DNA of 64,000 bases from Erythrobacter litoralis HTCC2594 (GTDB lineage Bacteria > Pseudomonadota > Alphaproteobacteria > Sphingomonadales > Sphingomonadaceae). The notes under the pieces were generated by a model, which worked only from the letters and a program-made list of their open reading frames with translations, did no database searches and was not told the origin of the DNA. Location: NCBI RefSeq assembly GCF_000013005.1, contig NC_007722.1, positions 2,485,501 to 2,549,500 on the forward strand, written 5' to 3'. Each line of letters opens with the position of its first letter. The stretch's first letter is position 1. This document shows positions 52,383 to 61,938 of this stretch, piece after piece. Both the position numbers and the translations under genes were made by a program.

Positions 52383-54245
52383 TTACCCCATCTGTTTGAG
52401 CAGCCAGGAGAACGAGCCCCCGCTGCGGCTGGTCATACCCTGGACCACCAATTGCTCGATCGGCTGCGGGCGGCCATTGCCATCGACCCACAGGCTTTCC
52501 TCGATCCTTACTTCGCCCGCAAAATCGCCCGCGACGCGGAATTGCCAATGGCTGCCGTCGGGAAGGGCGAGCCCTGCACCTTTCTTGTCTTCTGCCAGCC
52601 GCATTTCGATCCCGCGCCCGATATGGAAACGGATGGCGAAGCCGATCTTTCCGGTCTTGCCGCGCTTGCCCGCAGGCATCAGCACGTCTTCGCCGAGCAG
52701 CTCCGTGCCATCGTCGCGCAGCACCAGGATGCGCCGGTGCGTCAGCCCGAAGCGCTGGGCATAGCCATCATGGCTCGCTTCGAGCCGGGTGGCGCTGCCC
52801 CGCCCGGTGCCGATGGCGCGGCGATCGACTTCGACTTCGTTGACGCCTGCGCCAAGCTTACCCTTGATCAACACGGCGGTGGAATTGGCATCGTCGAGCA
52901 CCAGCGTCGAATGCGCCGCGGTCGCGCGCAGACCCTGCTCGATCCGGTGCGGCACCTGCCCGCCAGCGAAGGCTGCGCCCCCGCAATTGGTAATTATCCG
53001 CTGGCCATCGACCGACAGCTCGAAGGCCAGCGTGGAGGCGCAGCCCGCGCGCGCATGGCGCGGGAGTGGCGGAGGGGCGGCATCGAATTGCAGCACTGTC
53101 TTGCCGCCGGTCGCGCGCTGGTAGCCCCATTGCCGCACATCCTTGAGCGGGCGCGTACGCACGCCGCTGGCGCGGATCAGGCCGGCGACCTTCTCGGTCG
53201 AAACCGCACCTGCGCCCTGCCAATTGCCCAGGCCGCCATCGCCATGCATCAACGAGAGAAGCGGCGGCACCAGCAGATTCATCATCGCCACCAGCGCGTC
53301 GGGCGGATCGAGCTTCACCGCCTTGTAACAGGCGGCGAGTTCGACCAGCAGGTCGAGCGCGTCCATTTGCGCAACGGGGCTGCGCGACAGCACGCCGCCA
53401 TCCTCCGCCACCAGTTCGCCTAGCGCGCGGGCCAGCCCGGCCTCGGCATAAAGGCGGCGGGGCTTGCCATCGGGCAACAGCAGTCCGGCGGCGACAAGTG
53501 CCGTCCAGCCAGAGACTTCGCCGATCCGGTCCTCCGCCTTGCCGACATTGCGGTCGAGCCAGCGCGCGGTGTCCTCGATCGCTGCCAAGGTGCGCCCGCG
53601 CAACGGCTCGTTACTCATCACCAGCGGCGCATGGACGAGCCAGGATAGCAAGCGATGCCCGACCTGCTCGACATTCCACGCCGCCGCCTTGCCCGGCTTG
53701 GGATTGGCGTCGAGCCACGCCTTGTGAATACGCTCGGCCACGGCAACGCCCTGGTCGCGGGTGCAACACCCGGCCAGATCCCGCAGCCAAGCATAGCCGT
53801 GCACGACCCGTTCGAAAGGAGGCGTCAGCTTGGCGCTGACAGATGCGAAATCCATCTGGCCGATGGGCGCCTTTATCCCGTGGACGAGGAAATGCCCGGC
53901 GCGCAGAGCGACACCCGCCATGCGCTCTCCGGCGAGCGGCGTGTCGACCGTCGCCAGCAGGCGCATGCTCGTCGGCTTGGCGAAGGGAGAGGTCAGCGTC
54001 TTGCCGGGCACGCCGATGCGATAGGCCATCCGCATCAGCCGCTCGCCTGCGCTCAGGCTGGGGGCGGCGAGGTCGAGCGGAACCAGAGAGCGCGATGGCT
54101 CCAGCACGCGCTCGGCAACGCGATGCTCGTGCGGGGATGCCAGCGCCTGATCTTCGGCACCGTCCGACAAGGGGATGGCGAGCTGCTCTTCAACCGCTTC
54201 GCTATTGACGCTCTCGGGCGCGCCCTTGGTGGCCGCGTCCATCAT
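52383..54245 (-). CDS. heparinase II/III family protein
   Basis: A 620-residue protein with an alpha-helical toroid in the N-terminal half (from about residue 125; [30 protein letters not shown]) and a beta-sandwich C-terminal domain of about 250 residues ([17 protein letters not shown], then [20 protein letters not shown]). Heparinase II/III proteins are uronate polysaccharide lyases. No signal peptide is seen, so a cytoplasmic or unusual export location is likely. The start overlaps the rpe stop (ATGATG). The role beside rpe and purH is not clear, although this order recurs in sphingomonads. Confidence 0.86.
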   Translation of the reverse strand: MMDAATKGAPESVNSEAVEEQLAIPLSDGAEDQALASPHEHRVAERVLEPSRSLVPLDLAAPSLSAGERLMRMAYRIGVPGKTLTSPFAKPTSMRLLATVDTPLAGERMAGVALRAGHFLVHGIKAPIGQMDFASVSAKLTPPFERVVHGYAWLRDLAGCCTRDQGVAVAERIHKAWLDANPKPGKAAAWNVEQVGHRLLSWLVHAPLVMSNEPLRGRTLAAIEDTARWLDRNVGKAEDRIGEVSGWTALVAAGLLLPDGKPRRLYAEAGLARALGELVAEDGGVLSRSPVAQMDALDLLVELAACYKAVKLDPPDALVAMMNLLVPPLLSLMHGDGGLGNWQGAGAVSTEKVAGLIRASGVRTRPLKDVRQWGYQRATGGKTVLQFDAAPPPLPRHARAGCASTLAFELSVDGQRIITNCGGAAFAGGQVPHRIEQGLRATAAHSTLVLDDANSTAVLIKGKLGAGVNEVEVDRRAIGTGRGSATRLEASHDGYAQRFGLTHRRILVLRDDGTELLGEDVLMPAGKRGKTGKIGFAIRFHIGRGIEMRLAEDKKGAGLALPDGSHWQFRVAGDFAGEVRIEESLWVDGNGRPQPIEQLVVQGMTSRSGGSFSWLLKQMG

Positions 54246-54907
54246 GCCTCCAGCCCCTTCAGCGCGCGGATATTGGCGGCATAGCGCTCCTCCCCGCCCT
54301 TGAAGGTGGCCGAACCGGCTACCAGAACATCGGCCCCAGCATCGACGCACTGGCGCGCCGTGTCCGGATTGACCCCACCATCGACCTCAAGGTGAATATC
54401 GCGCCCTGTGGCGTCGATGCGCTTGCGGATCTTCTCGATCTTGCCGAGCTGGCTGTCGATAAAGCTTTGCCCGCCGAAACCCGGATTGACGCTCATCACC
54501 AGCACAAGGTCGGCCAGGTCCATCAGGTTATCGAGCACTTCGACCGGCGTGCCGGGATTGAGCACCACGCCCGCCTTCTTGTCCAGCGCGCGGATCGCCT
54601 GCAGCGTGCGATGGATATGCGGGCCCGCTTCGGGATGGACGGTAATGATATCCGCCCCCGCCTCGGCGAAGGCTTCGAGATAGGGATCGATCGGCGCAAT
54701 CATCAGGTGCACGTCGAAAGGCTTGTCGGTGTGCGGCCTGAGCGCCTTAACAACCGCCGGGCCGATGGTAATATTGGGCACATAATGCCCGTCCATCACG
54801 TCGACATGGATCCAGTCCGCCCCCGCAGCGTCGATGCTGCGCACTTCTTCCCCCAGCCGTGCAAAGTCGGCCGACAGGATGGAAGGAGAAATCAGCGGTG
54901 GTACCAT
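54242..54907 (-). CDS. rpe: ribulose-phosphate 3-epimerase
   Basis: A 221-residue TIM-barrel enzyme of the pentose phosphate pathway that interconverts ribulose-5-phosphate and xylulose-5-phosphate. The motifs are [33 protein letters not shown] with metal ligands His and Asp, [14 protein letters not shown] and [13 protein letters not shown] chose ATG 54907 over a longer frame because [11 protein letters not shown] matches family N-termini. It is the first gene of an operon and is divergent from the RiPP cluster. Confidence 0.94.
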   Translation of the reverse strand: MVPPLISPSILSADFARLGEEVRSIDAAGADWIHVDVMDGHYVPNITIGPAVVKALRPHTDKPFDVHLMIAPIDPYLEAFAEAGADIITVHPEAGPHIHRTLQAIRALDKKAGVVLNPGTPVEVLDNLMDLADLVLVMSVNPGFGGQSFIDSQLGKIEKIRKRIDATGRDIHLEVDGGVNPDTARQCVDAGADVLVAGSATFKGGEERYAANIRALKGLEA

Positions 54908-55067
54908 GGCAGGTGCAATCTCGCGCTGGGCGGTTCGCCGGGATTGCATTCCCCCTTAGCGCGCCGGGACTCGGCTGGGCAGACGGGGAGCAACCCTTAT
55001 CCACACTGGCTTGGCGGGCCGCTCGCCACGGCTTTCAAAGTGGGAAGGGTCGCGATAAGCCAGATTC

Positions 55068-55340
55068 ATGAGCGCGATCGAAAAATGCACGTCGGCCTTC
55101 ATAGAAACCGATGTCGACGACGAAGTCGTGATCGTCGGCTTGGACGACGGCAAGTTCTTTTCGCTCAAGGGGACCGGCCAGACCATCTGGAAGTTAATCG
55201 ACGGCAAACGCGACCGCGCCGCCATTCTAGACCGGCTTGAAGATGAATTCGACGCACCGCGCGAAACACTTGCCCGCGACCTCGATGTCTTCCTCGGCGA
55301 GATTGCATCTGCCGGATTTATCCAACAATTCACCGCGTAG
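55068..55340 (+). CDS. PqqD-family RiPP recognition protein (B1-like)
   Basis: A 90-residue protein of the PqqD fold, which binds leader peptides as a RiPP recognition element. It starts MSAIEKCTSAFIETDVDDEV and contains FFSLKGTGQTIWKLIDGKRD and LARDLDVFLGEIASAGFI, a winged-helix outline typical of stand-alone lasso B1 proteins and of PqqD. It is the first gene of the cluster with a precursor, an AsnB-like enzyme and an ABC exporter. No B2 protease follows, unlike in lasso clusters. The assignment is firm by fold and context. Confidence 0.82.
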   Translation: MSAIEKCTSAFIETDVDDEVVIVGLDDGKFFSLKGTGQTIWKLIDGKRDRAAILDRLEDEFDAPRETLARDLDVFLGEIASAGFIQQFTA

Positions 55341-55389
55341 GGGGTTCTGCTTAAGGGATTTTCCTAGGTTCACCGGGGATAAAGGCCTA

Positions 55390-55419
55390 TTGTGCCATTG
55401 CGATGCTGCAAAGGCACAA
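55390..55419 (+). promoter_or_regulatory. strong hairpin between the PqqD gene and the precursor
   Basis: TTGTGCC-A-TTGC-GATGCT-GCAA-A-GGCACAA folds into a 12-position stem with one A-A mismatch and a six-base loop, 28 bases upstream of the preferred precursor start. It has no T run, so it is not a simple terminator. It may stabilise the precursor mRNA, act as an operator, or set the precursor ratio. Confidence 0.6.
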
Positions 55420-55447
55420 ATTAGCTGACGGTAAGGCAATCTTTCGG

Positions 55448-55597
55448 ATGGACACGGTGAAGAAAATCGATCGCAAACGGAAATGGGACGCGCCGCGCCT
55501 CGTATGCTTCGGTGACGTATCCGAAATCGCCGGAGGCCCCGCGCCGACCAACCAGACAACCGGCAGCGGCGGCACGCAAGTCGGCAAACTGTCCTGA
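55448..55597 (+). CDS. RiPP precursor peptide with lasso-type leader motif
   Basis: A 49-residue peptide from ATG 55448. The leader reads MDTVKKIDRKRKWDAPRLVC and continues FGDVSEIA, matching the lasso leader pattern Y/WxxPxLxxxG. The C-terminal part after the Ala is GGPAPTNQTTGSGGTQVGKL followed by Ser, 21 residues rich in Gly, Thr and Pro. It contains no Asp or Glu, which a lasso ring requires at core position 7-9, and the penultimate leader Thr is absent. SEIAGG also resembles a double-glycine leader end. It lies between the PqqD-like gene and the AsnB-like gene. An earlier ATG (55403) gives 64 residues. The leader match is strong; the mature product is unknown. Confidence 0.7.
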   Translation: MDTVKKIDRKRKWDAPRLVCFGDVSEIAGGPAPTNQTTGSGGTQVGKLS

Positions 55598-55628
55598 CGC
55601 ATTTGAGATTTATCGCTAGCTACCCGGC

Positions 55629-57506
55629 ATGTTTGCCGTCGTATCCAGCCCTGGCGCCGTTCCGCACGATCTAGCGCAAGCACTTGACAGCTGGCTGGCA
55701 AGTTATGGCCTCGACCGTCAGGTCCACACACTCCCACATGCGGTAATTCTAGCGGCACCGTCCCGATGCGCCATCGGTGCCCGCACCGTCCTCGACGGCT
55801 GGATCGACAATTGCTCCGAACTCGGCACCGAATTGGGCGTCTCGTCCGAAAACCCGGCAGCGATCTACGATGCCGCGCTCGCGCGGTGGGGCGTGTATGC
55901 AGACCGGCATGTCGTCGGCCAGTACGTGGCCGCTACCGTGTTCGATAGCGGGGATATCCGCCTGTCGCGCTCGCCGCTGGCGGCGCCGCCGGTCCACTGG
56001 ACTTGCCATGGCGGGTTGGTGATCGCCGGCACCCTGCCGACCCTGTTTCCCCGGCTGGGCATCGCGCTCGAACTGGACCTGGACCGTGTCGCAGACCTGC
56101 TCGCCATCGATCATGGCTGCGAACCGGGCGCGAGCCATTATCTGGGCATCGAGCGACTGCGGCAGGGTGCAATCGCAGAGGTGGGTCGGGACCGGACGCG
56201 CGTCGAGCACTGGTACGGCCCCGATTGCATCGCCGACATCGCCGTCAGCACCGATGCCGAGACGCTGGAGCAAACCGAAGCACTGCTGGGCGAGGCGTGC
56301 CGGGCGGCGCTTTCCCGCAGCAAGCGGCCCGTTACCAGCCTTTCCGGCGGCCTCGATTCCCCGCTCGTGGCCAGCGAATTGCTCGCGCAGATGCCGGACG
56401 AACAGCGCCTGCCCAGTATCACCTTCGTGCCCGGCCCCGACTGGCACGGGCGCGACCATGTCGGAAAGGTCGGCGACGAATGGCCCGCCGTGCAGCGCTT
56501 TGCCGCCATGCATCCGCGTCTCGACCCCCACCGCGCCGATGGCAGCATCGGCGAGTTCGATCACAAATTTCGCGAAATCGCCGCGCTTGCAGGCACTCTT
56601 AATCCTGGCCTTGCGCATTTCGGCCCGCACCACGGGGTCTGGCAGAAGGCGCGCGATCTGGGCTGCGACTGGCTGTTCGGGGCGGGCTTCGGCAACCAGA
56701 CGATCAGCCGCGACGGCCGCTGGGCCTATGCGCAGTATTTGCGCGAACTGAAATGGGGAGAGATGATCCGCGCGTTGCGGGGCCGCACCTACGATCATCG
56801 CTCGCTGCCGCACAAATTGCTGGCGCTGTCGGTACTGCCCAACCTGCCGCAGAAGCTGCGCAGCGTTATCAAGGGCACATTGCGCCCCGAACGGCGCGAC
56901 GGGTTGCAATGGGCTTCGCTTCTATCCCGCGAGGCGCGAGAGCGGTTTCGCAAGCGCGCCGAAAAGCGCCGGTCGCATCCCGAGTGGGAGGGGTTTTCCT
57001 ATGCCGCCAGCCGCGAAGAGGCCCTGCGCCGCGACCTGCGCGCGCAGGATCACGAAGCGAACGAGATCACTGTCGCGCTCGAGTTGCATTACGGGCTGCG
57101 CTACCACGATATCACGACCTACCGGCCGCTCGCGGAATTCTGCTTCGGATTGCCGACGGAGCAGTTCATGCGGCAGGGCGAGCATCGCTCGCTGGCGCGG
57201 CGGCTCGCGAAAGGGCGCATGCCGGAGAGCCAGCGCACCAGTACGCTCTACGGCGCGCCGATGCCCGACTGGCATGCACGACTGAAGAACCGGCGCGAGG
57301 AACTGCTGCAGCAGGTCGATGCGCTTGGCCGAAGTGCCGCCGTGCGCAGCCTGCTCGACATCGACAGGATGCGCACGATGCTGGAGCAATTGCCGGACGA
57401 GCATCCGCAGGACCAGTTCGTCGACATGCCGTATATCCAGGGATTGCCGATGGCGCTGGTGACGGCACAGTTCATCGCGATGTCCGAAGGGCGCAACGAC
57501 ATCTGA
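55629..57506 (+). CDS. asparagine-synthetase-like RiPP enzyme (macrolactam synthetase type)
   Basis: A 625-residue relative of AsnB, as used by lasso clusters to adenylate an acidic side chain. The C-terminal half has the PP-loop TSLSGGLDSPLVASELL around residues 235-251, the ATP pyrophosphatase signature. The N-terminus starts MFAVVSSPG, so the Cys that glutaminase domains use is missing, and ammonia is not its likely substrate. Tail residues 480-560 (YHDITTYRPLAEFCFGLP) match AsnB-like macrocyclases. Between the precursor and this gene there are 31 bases. What it activates is uncertain, since the precursor core has no Asp or Glu. Confidence 0.82.
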   Translation: MFAVVSSPGAVPHDLAQALDSWLASYGLDRQVHTLPHAVILAAPSRCAIGARTVLDGWIDNCSELGTELGVSSENPAAIYDAALARWGVYADRHVVGQYVAATVFDSGDIRLSRSPLAAPPVHWTCHGGLVIAGTLPTLFPRLGIALELDLDRVADLLAIDHGCEPGASHYLGIERLRQGAIAEVGRDRTRVEHWYGPDCIADIAVSTDAETLEQTEALLGEACRAALSRSKRPVTSLSGGLDSPLVASELLAQMPDEQRLPSITFVPGPDWHGRDHVGKVGDEWPAVQRFAAMHPRLDPHRADGSIGEFDHKFREIAALAGTLNPGLAHFGPHHGVWQKARDLGCDWLFGAGFGNQTISRDGRWAYAQYLRELKWGEMIRALRGRTYDHRSLPHKLLALSVLPNLPQKLRSVIKGTLRPERRDGLQWASLLSREARERFRKRAEKRRSHPEWEGFSYAASREEALRRDLRAQDHEANEITVALELHYGLRYHDITTYRPLAEFCFGLPTEQFMRQGEHRSLARRLAKGRMPESQRTSTLYGAPMPDWHARLKNRREELLQQVDALGRSAAVRSLLDIDRMRTMLEQLPDEHPQDQFVDMPYIQGLPMALVTAQFIAMSEGRNDI

Positions 57507-57549
57507 CGGATGGGACAAGCTGCGAAACCGCTGCTAGCGTAACCCGCGA

Positions 57550-59268
57550 ATGAACCGGGAAATTCTGTCCATACTGCTGCAACTTGTGGATCGCCGACGC
57601 GTGGCGATCATCTGCGCGCTCGCCATGGTCGGCGCGCTTACCGAAGGGCTGGGCTTCATCCTGCTCGTCCCGTTGCTGGCCTTGCTGGTTGGGAGCGCAG
57701 ATGATGCCGATGACAGTCTCCTGTCGCCGGTCACATCCTTTTTCGAAGAGCTGGGGTGGCAGCCGACCTTGGCGGGATTGCTGGCGATCTTCCTCGCGCT
57801 CGTCGCGGTGCGATCCTTGGCGGACTATATCCGCGTCGTGCTGTCGATGCGGCAGTCGATCGCCATCGTCGATGCCTTGCGCGCCCGTGCACTCGACGCC
57901 TTGCTCAATGCTGAATGGCGCTTCCTCTCGCGTATGCGACAAAGCGAGAACCGGGCCTTGCTGCTGGCGGAGATCGACCGGACGGCCACGGCCGTCGACC
58001 AGTTTGCAGCGCTGACCCGCATCGCCATCGGCCTCGGCGTCATTTTTCTCGCCGCGCTGGCGATCGCCCCGCCCGTCGCGCTCGGCGGCGTGATCCTCGG
58101 CGGCATCGTGTTCTATCTCTATCGCGGACTGCGCCGCCGCGCGCGCAAGACGGGCGAACAGCTGAGTGCGCACTGGCGCCGCGTCTATGGCCTGCTCGAG
58201 GAGAACCTCGACGCGCTGCGGTCCATCAAGAGCTTCGGCAAGGAGGATTACGCTAGCGACCGGATCCTGCGGGCCTTTGTCGCCTTGCGCGAGGTGCGGA
58301 TGCGCTTCACCGCCGATAATGCTCTGGCCCGGGCGCTTTTGCAGACAGGCGCGGCGGTCATCGCCGCGCTGCTGATCTGGCTGGCGCTGGTTCCGTGGGG
58401 TCTCTCGCCGATCACGATTCTGCCCCTGGCGGCGCTGTCCGCCCGCGCGCTGCCGCAAGTGAGCGGGCTGCTCGAAACCTGGCACACATGGGCGCATTCG
58501 GCGCCAGCCGTACTGGCCGCAGACAGTCTGATCCGCGACGCCGAGGCGGCCAGCGAAACCGGCGCCGGCACGCCCCCGCTGTCCCCTCTTCTAACCAAAG
58601 CCCTGCAATTCCGCGATGTCTCGCTGTCGCATCGCAAGGGCATCGCCACACTGCAGGACATCGACCTCGATCTGCGCGCCGGGGAAATGGTGGCTCTGGT
58701 CGGTCCGTCGGGGGCCGGCAAAAGCACGCTGGCGGATATCGCCGGCGGGCTCATCGCCCCAGACTCTGGACAGGTTCTGGTCGACGATGTCAGGCTCGAT
58801 GGCGACATGCGGCGGGCATGGCGCAGGCGGGTGGCCTATGTCGACCAGGCGCCATCGCTGTTCGACGGGACCGTGCGCGAAAACCTGCTATGGGCTTTGC
58901 CCGAAGCCGATGACGCCACCTTGCGCAATGTGCTGCAGCGCGCGGCGGCGAGTTTCGTTCTCGACCTGCCGGGCGGCATCGACTGCCCGCTCGGCGAGGG
59001 CGGTCGGCAGCTTTCGGGTGGGGAACGACAGCGAGTTGTCCTCGCCCGCGCGCTGTTGAAGAAACCGTCGCTGCTGATCCTCGACGAGGCCACCAGCGCG
59101 CTCGACAGCGTCTCCGAAGCTGCCGTCGCCGAGGCCATTTCCGACCTCGCGGGGCAGCAGACCATCCTGATCATCGGCCATCGCGGGGCGCTGACCGATC
59201 TCGCCCCGCGCACCGTCACGATCGACGCGGGCCGCATCGTCGCCGACAGCCGCGACCGGCAGGAATGA
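57550..59268 (+). CDS. ABC transporter, ATPase and membrane domains fused
   Basis: A 572-residue half-transporter. Six membrane segments fill residues 15-300. The nucleotide domain has Walker A VGPSGAGKST, the signature LSGGERQRVVLARAL, Walker B LLILDEATSALD, and the H-loop IIGHRG. No C39 peptidase domain precedes the membrane part (the N-terminus is only MNREILSILLQLVDRRR), so it cannot trim a leader itself. It follows the AsnB-like gene after 43 bases and is the presumed exporter of the peptide product. Confidence 0.88.
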   Translation: MNREILSILLQLVDRRRVAIICALAMVGALTEGLGFILLVPLLALLVGSADDADDSLLSPVTSFFEELGWQPTLAGLLAIFLALVAVRSLADYIRVVLSMRQSIAIVDALRARALDALLNAEWRFLSRMRQSENRALLLAEIDRTATAVDQFAALTRIAIGLGVIFLAALAIAPPVALGGVILGGIVFYLYRGLRRRARKTGEQLSAHWRRVYGLLEENLDALRSIKSFGKEDYASDRILRAFVALREVRMRFTADNALARALLQTGAAVIAALLIWLALVPWGLSPITILPLAALSARALPQVSGLLETWHTWAHSAPAVLAADSLIRDAEAASETGAGTPPLSPLLTKALQFRDVSLSHRKGIATLQDIDLDLRAGEMVALVGPSGAGKSTLADIAGGLIAPDSGQVLVDDVRLDGDMRRAWRRRVAYVDQAPSLFDGTVRENLLWALPEADDATLRNVLQRAAASFVLDLPGGIDCPLGEGGRQLSGGERQRVVLARALLKKPSLLILDEATSALDSVSEAAVAEAISDLAGQQTILIIGHRGALTDLAPRTVTIDAGRIVADSRDRQE

Positions 59269-59394
59269 CGCAGAGCTTGCAGCGAAATTCAGCCGCAATT
59301 CACCCACAGAACAGTAAAAGGCCGGAAATCCTGCGGGTTATCCCGTGCGAAATCGAACGAGGGCGACAGGCCTCAATCTGTCGAAAATAATCAC

Positions 59395-59892
59395 ATGAAC
59401 AAGCAGATGACATTCGCCGCTGCCGCGGCATTGTGCGGACTGGCGGCGCTTGCGACGGCCGCACCCGCCGAGGCGCAATACCGCCAGAAGATCGGCAACG
59501 ACATGGGAAAATGTCGCAGCGGTTCCGGCCCCGCCGTGCTGGTCAAGGTGGAAGGGGTGAAATCCTCGACCGGAACGGTGCGCGTGCAATCCTATCGCGG
59601 CACCAAGGCGGATTGGCTCGAAAAAGGGCGCTGGATCAACCGCATCGAGGCCCCGGCCCGTGCGGGGACCATGACCTTTTGCGTGCCGGTGCCCGAAACC
59701 GGCACCTATGGTATCGCCGTTCGCCACGACGCCAATGGCAATGGCGACACCGATATCTCCGCCGATGGCGGTGCGATGTCGAACAACCCCTCGATCAACA
59801 TCTTCAACCTCGGCAAGCCGAGCTACAAGAAGACGGCAATCAGCATCGGCCCCGGCGTCAAGTCGATCAGCGTGCGGATGCGCTACTTCTGA
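59395..59892 (+). CDS. DUF2141 domain-containing exported protein
   Basis: A 165-residue secreted protein with a signal peptide (MNKQMTFAAAAALCGLAALA then TAAPAEAQ). The DUF2141 part has LVKVEGVKSSTGTVRVQSY, YGIAVRHDANGNGDTDIS and a terminal ISVRMRYF. Its Asn-Gly-Asn-Gly-Asp segment may bind calcium. It lies 126 bases after the ABC gene and may or may not belong to the peptide operon. The function is unknown. Confidence 0.82.
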   Translation: MNKQMTFAAAAALCGLAALATAAPAEAQYRQKIGNDMGKCRSGSGPAVLVKVEGVKSSTGTVRVQSYRGTKADWLEKGRWINRIEAPARAGTMTFCVPVPETGTYGIAVRHDANGNGDTDISADGGAMSNNPSINIFNLGKPSYKKTAISIGPGVKSISVRMRYF

Positions 59893-60794
59893 TCGGCGCG
59901 CGCGCCCGAACGACGGGCGCGCAGGACTTCGAACAGGGCACCGGGCGCAGCCAGTAGCGGATGCCTTTCCCGAAACGGCGTGACTTCAATCGGCACGCCG
60001 GTGTGCCGTTCCACCTTCCATGCAGCATAGGCCGCCGCGCCTTCGAATGTCGTCGCGGCCTTTGCCAGCCGGAGCAGGTTGAGCGGCTTGCCGAGCCGCC
60101 TGCGCGCCGTCCACCATCGCAGGATGCGCTTGCGCTCGGCCTTTTCCATGACGGGAAACAGCACCTCGCCCTGCGCTTCGAAGGCAACGCCTTCCGCCGC
60201 CAGCGCGAGCGGAAGCAGGCCGTCGAAATGGGCGGCATTGGCATCGAGGATCGAGTCCTCCCTGCCTGCTTTCTCGACCCGGAATTCGGCCTGGTAAGTC
60301 GCCCTGAAAAGTGCGCGCCAATAGTCCGCTTCGGTGCCCGATGGCGGGCCAAGCGCTACCGCGAGGCGCGCCGCCGTTCGCGCCGCTTGCGCGATAGCCT
60401 CCACCACGGCATCGACCAGCGGCTCCCCCGCCAGCCACACCAGCGCGCTCGGCTGTACGAAGCGCGCCCAGATCGTGGTGTCGCGACTGTCGCCGCGGCA
60501 TGCCTGCGCGAATTGCTCGAGGCTCATGGTCGCGGCCTTGGCCCGCAACGTGCGTCCGGCAATCTCGCGCTCGTGATAGCTCACCCGCGGCCAGATCCGC
60601 TCCTGTTGCTTGCCCGGGAGCAGAAGGTAGAAGTCGAGCACGCCGTCGAGCGAACCGGTGCGCAGGTTCGAGCCGTAGAAGAGAGCCGCCATCGCACCTG
60701 CATCCTGCGCCAGCGCTTCGGCGAAATCCGCAGCCTCGCTCCGCACATCGCGTTGGAGCGCCTGTGCGACACGAAGGGCGAGCGGACCGGTCAT
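59883..60794 (-). CDS. Tam41-like nucleotidyltransferase-type protein
   Basis: A 303-residue protein. Residues 35-60 read MAALFYGSNLRTGSLDGVLDFYLL, resembling the GS-x-D nucleotidyltransferase motif of Tam41/Mmp37 CDP-diacylglycerol synthases, where an active-site Asp follows. The start overlaps the stop of the diacylglycerol kinase gene (ATGA). That pairing fits a phospholipid pathway: kinase makes phosphatidic acid and this protein would form CDP-diacylglycerol. The family call is from motif resemblance only. The end overlaps the DUF2141 gene by ten bases. Confidence 0.55.
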   Translation of the reverse strand: MTGPLALRVAQALQRDVRSEAADFAEALAQDAGAMAALFYGSNLRTGSLDGVLDFYLLLPGKQQERIWPRVSYHEREIAGRTLRAKAATMSLEQFAQACRGDSRDTTIWARFVQPSALVWLAGEPLVDAVVEAIAQAARTAARLAVALGPPSGTEADYWRALFRATYQAEFRVEKAGREDSILDANAAHFDGLLPLALAAEGVAFEAQGEVLFPVMEKAERKRILRWWTARRRLGKPLNLLRLAKAATTFEGAAAYAAWKVERHTGVPIEVTPFRERHPLLAAPGALFEVLRARRSGARADQK

Positions 60795-61771
60795 GGCACC
60801 ACGAAATTGAGCATCGGCCCCGGCGTGACACAATAACGCCCGGGCGCAAAAACCTCGCCGTCGAGAATGAACTTGTCGCCGAGATCGAGCTCGATGCGGT
60901 CGGTGCCGCGCCGGTGCAGCCCGGCTGCCTCCATCCACGGCGCGTGCTTACCGCGCAGGATCGACGGCATCCGCGCCACCAGCCGACGTTGCAAATGGTC
61001 GATAACCGCGAGCCGGATCGGCCCCGGACAATCGGCAAAGGGCCTCAGCCCGGCGGGAAACCTGGTCAGGGTCGACAGGAACAGCATGGCGCGGGTGCGC
61101 GGATCGCCGGTGCCGGTATAGTCCAGTTCCTCCATCGCCTCGCCGAGCAGAATCTTCGCTTCCGCGCCCCTGCGCCAGGGATTGCCGTCGCCGCCGAACA
61201 GCGCCTGCATCACGCCCCAGACCGCGGTGACACCGACCGCCAGGCTGTCGAATGCACCGAACCTGTGCGCATCCTGCCCGGAGTCGATCGCCGCCAGAAA
61301 CACCCCTGCGCCAAGGATAAAGCCGAGGCGGGTGAGTTCCTTTTCGTCCATCGGCTCCAACTGGATCGGCTGGCGTGCGACGCGCGCTCCATCGCGGTGC
61401 GCGATGATCGCTTCCTCCAGCGACCATTGCTTGGGCATCCCGAGATCGATCGTCAGCGCGTTGGTCTTACCGCGCGGCAGAACGGCGATGTCGGGCCATG
61501 TATCGCCGAACACCATTGCGCCGCCGGTCAGGGCATCCCGGACCGTGCCGTCGCCGCCATTGATGACCAGCAATTCCACCCCGCTGTCGACGAAGCGCTG
61601 CATAGCGTCCTTCAGTTCGCGGCGGCGGCGCGGCTGTTCGACCCGGATCACGGGATAATCGGGCTCGACGATCCTGGCATCGCGGTTGCGGTGGCTGCGC
61701 GGGTTGTACAGAACGCCGGTGACCGGGAGGCCGGGCATGTCCGAGAGCTTGGCGGGCTGCTGTACAGTCAT
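60791..61771 (-). CDS. diacylglycerol kinase family lipid kinase
   Basis: A 326-residue lipid kinase of the DagK_cat fold, phosphorylating diacylglycerol or a related lipid. The nucleotide motif is LLVINGGDGTVRDALTGG (GGDGT, the kinase hallmark), preceded by YNPRSHRNRD and followed by LPRGKTNALTIDLG. The C-terminal beta-sandwich ends with FILDGEVFAPG. ATG 61771 is chosen as the Met before the domain. Both this and the Tam41-like gene are probably in one transcript. Confidence 0.86.
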   Translation of the reverse strand: MTVQQPAKLSDMPGLPVTGVLYNPRSHRNRDARIVEPDYPVIRVEQPRRRRELKDAMQRFVDSGVELLVINGGDGTVRDALTGGAMVFGDTWPDIAVLPRGKTNALTIDLGMPKQWSLEEAIIAHRDGARVARQPIQLEPMDEKELTRLGFILGAGVFLAAIDSGQDAHRFGAFDSLAVGVTAVWGVMQALFGGDGNPWRRGAEAKILLGEAMEELDYTGTGDPRTRAMLFLSTLTRFPAGLRPFADCPGPIRLAVIDHLQRRLVARMPSILRGKHAPWMEAAGLHRRGTDRIELDLGDKFILDGEVFAPGRYCVTPGPMLNFVVP

Positions 61772-61938
61772 TGCGTGCTGCCATGCCGTCAAATCCGGCG
61801 CGGGACCACCCCTTCGTGCAACACTTGTGCAGATTGACGCGCGCCTTTGACTGGCGAGGCGCTTCGCCGCACATTCGGTGCACAATCGACGCTCCGCCAC
61901 CCGATTCGGGTGTGACGGGGCCAATGGAGAGGACACAT

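Noticed and set aside
55068..59268. Calling the cluster a canonical lasso peptide locus
   Set aside because: The leader motif, RRE protein and AsnB-like enzyme fit. However, no B2 protease is present and the core has no Asp or Glu for the ring, so the canonical label is not supported.
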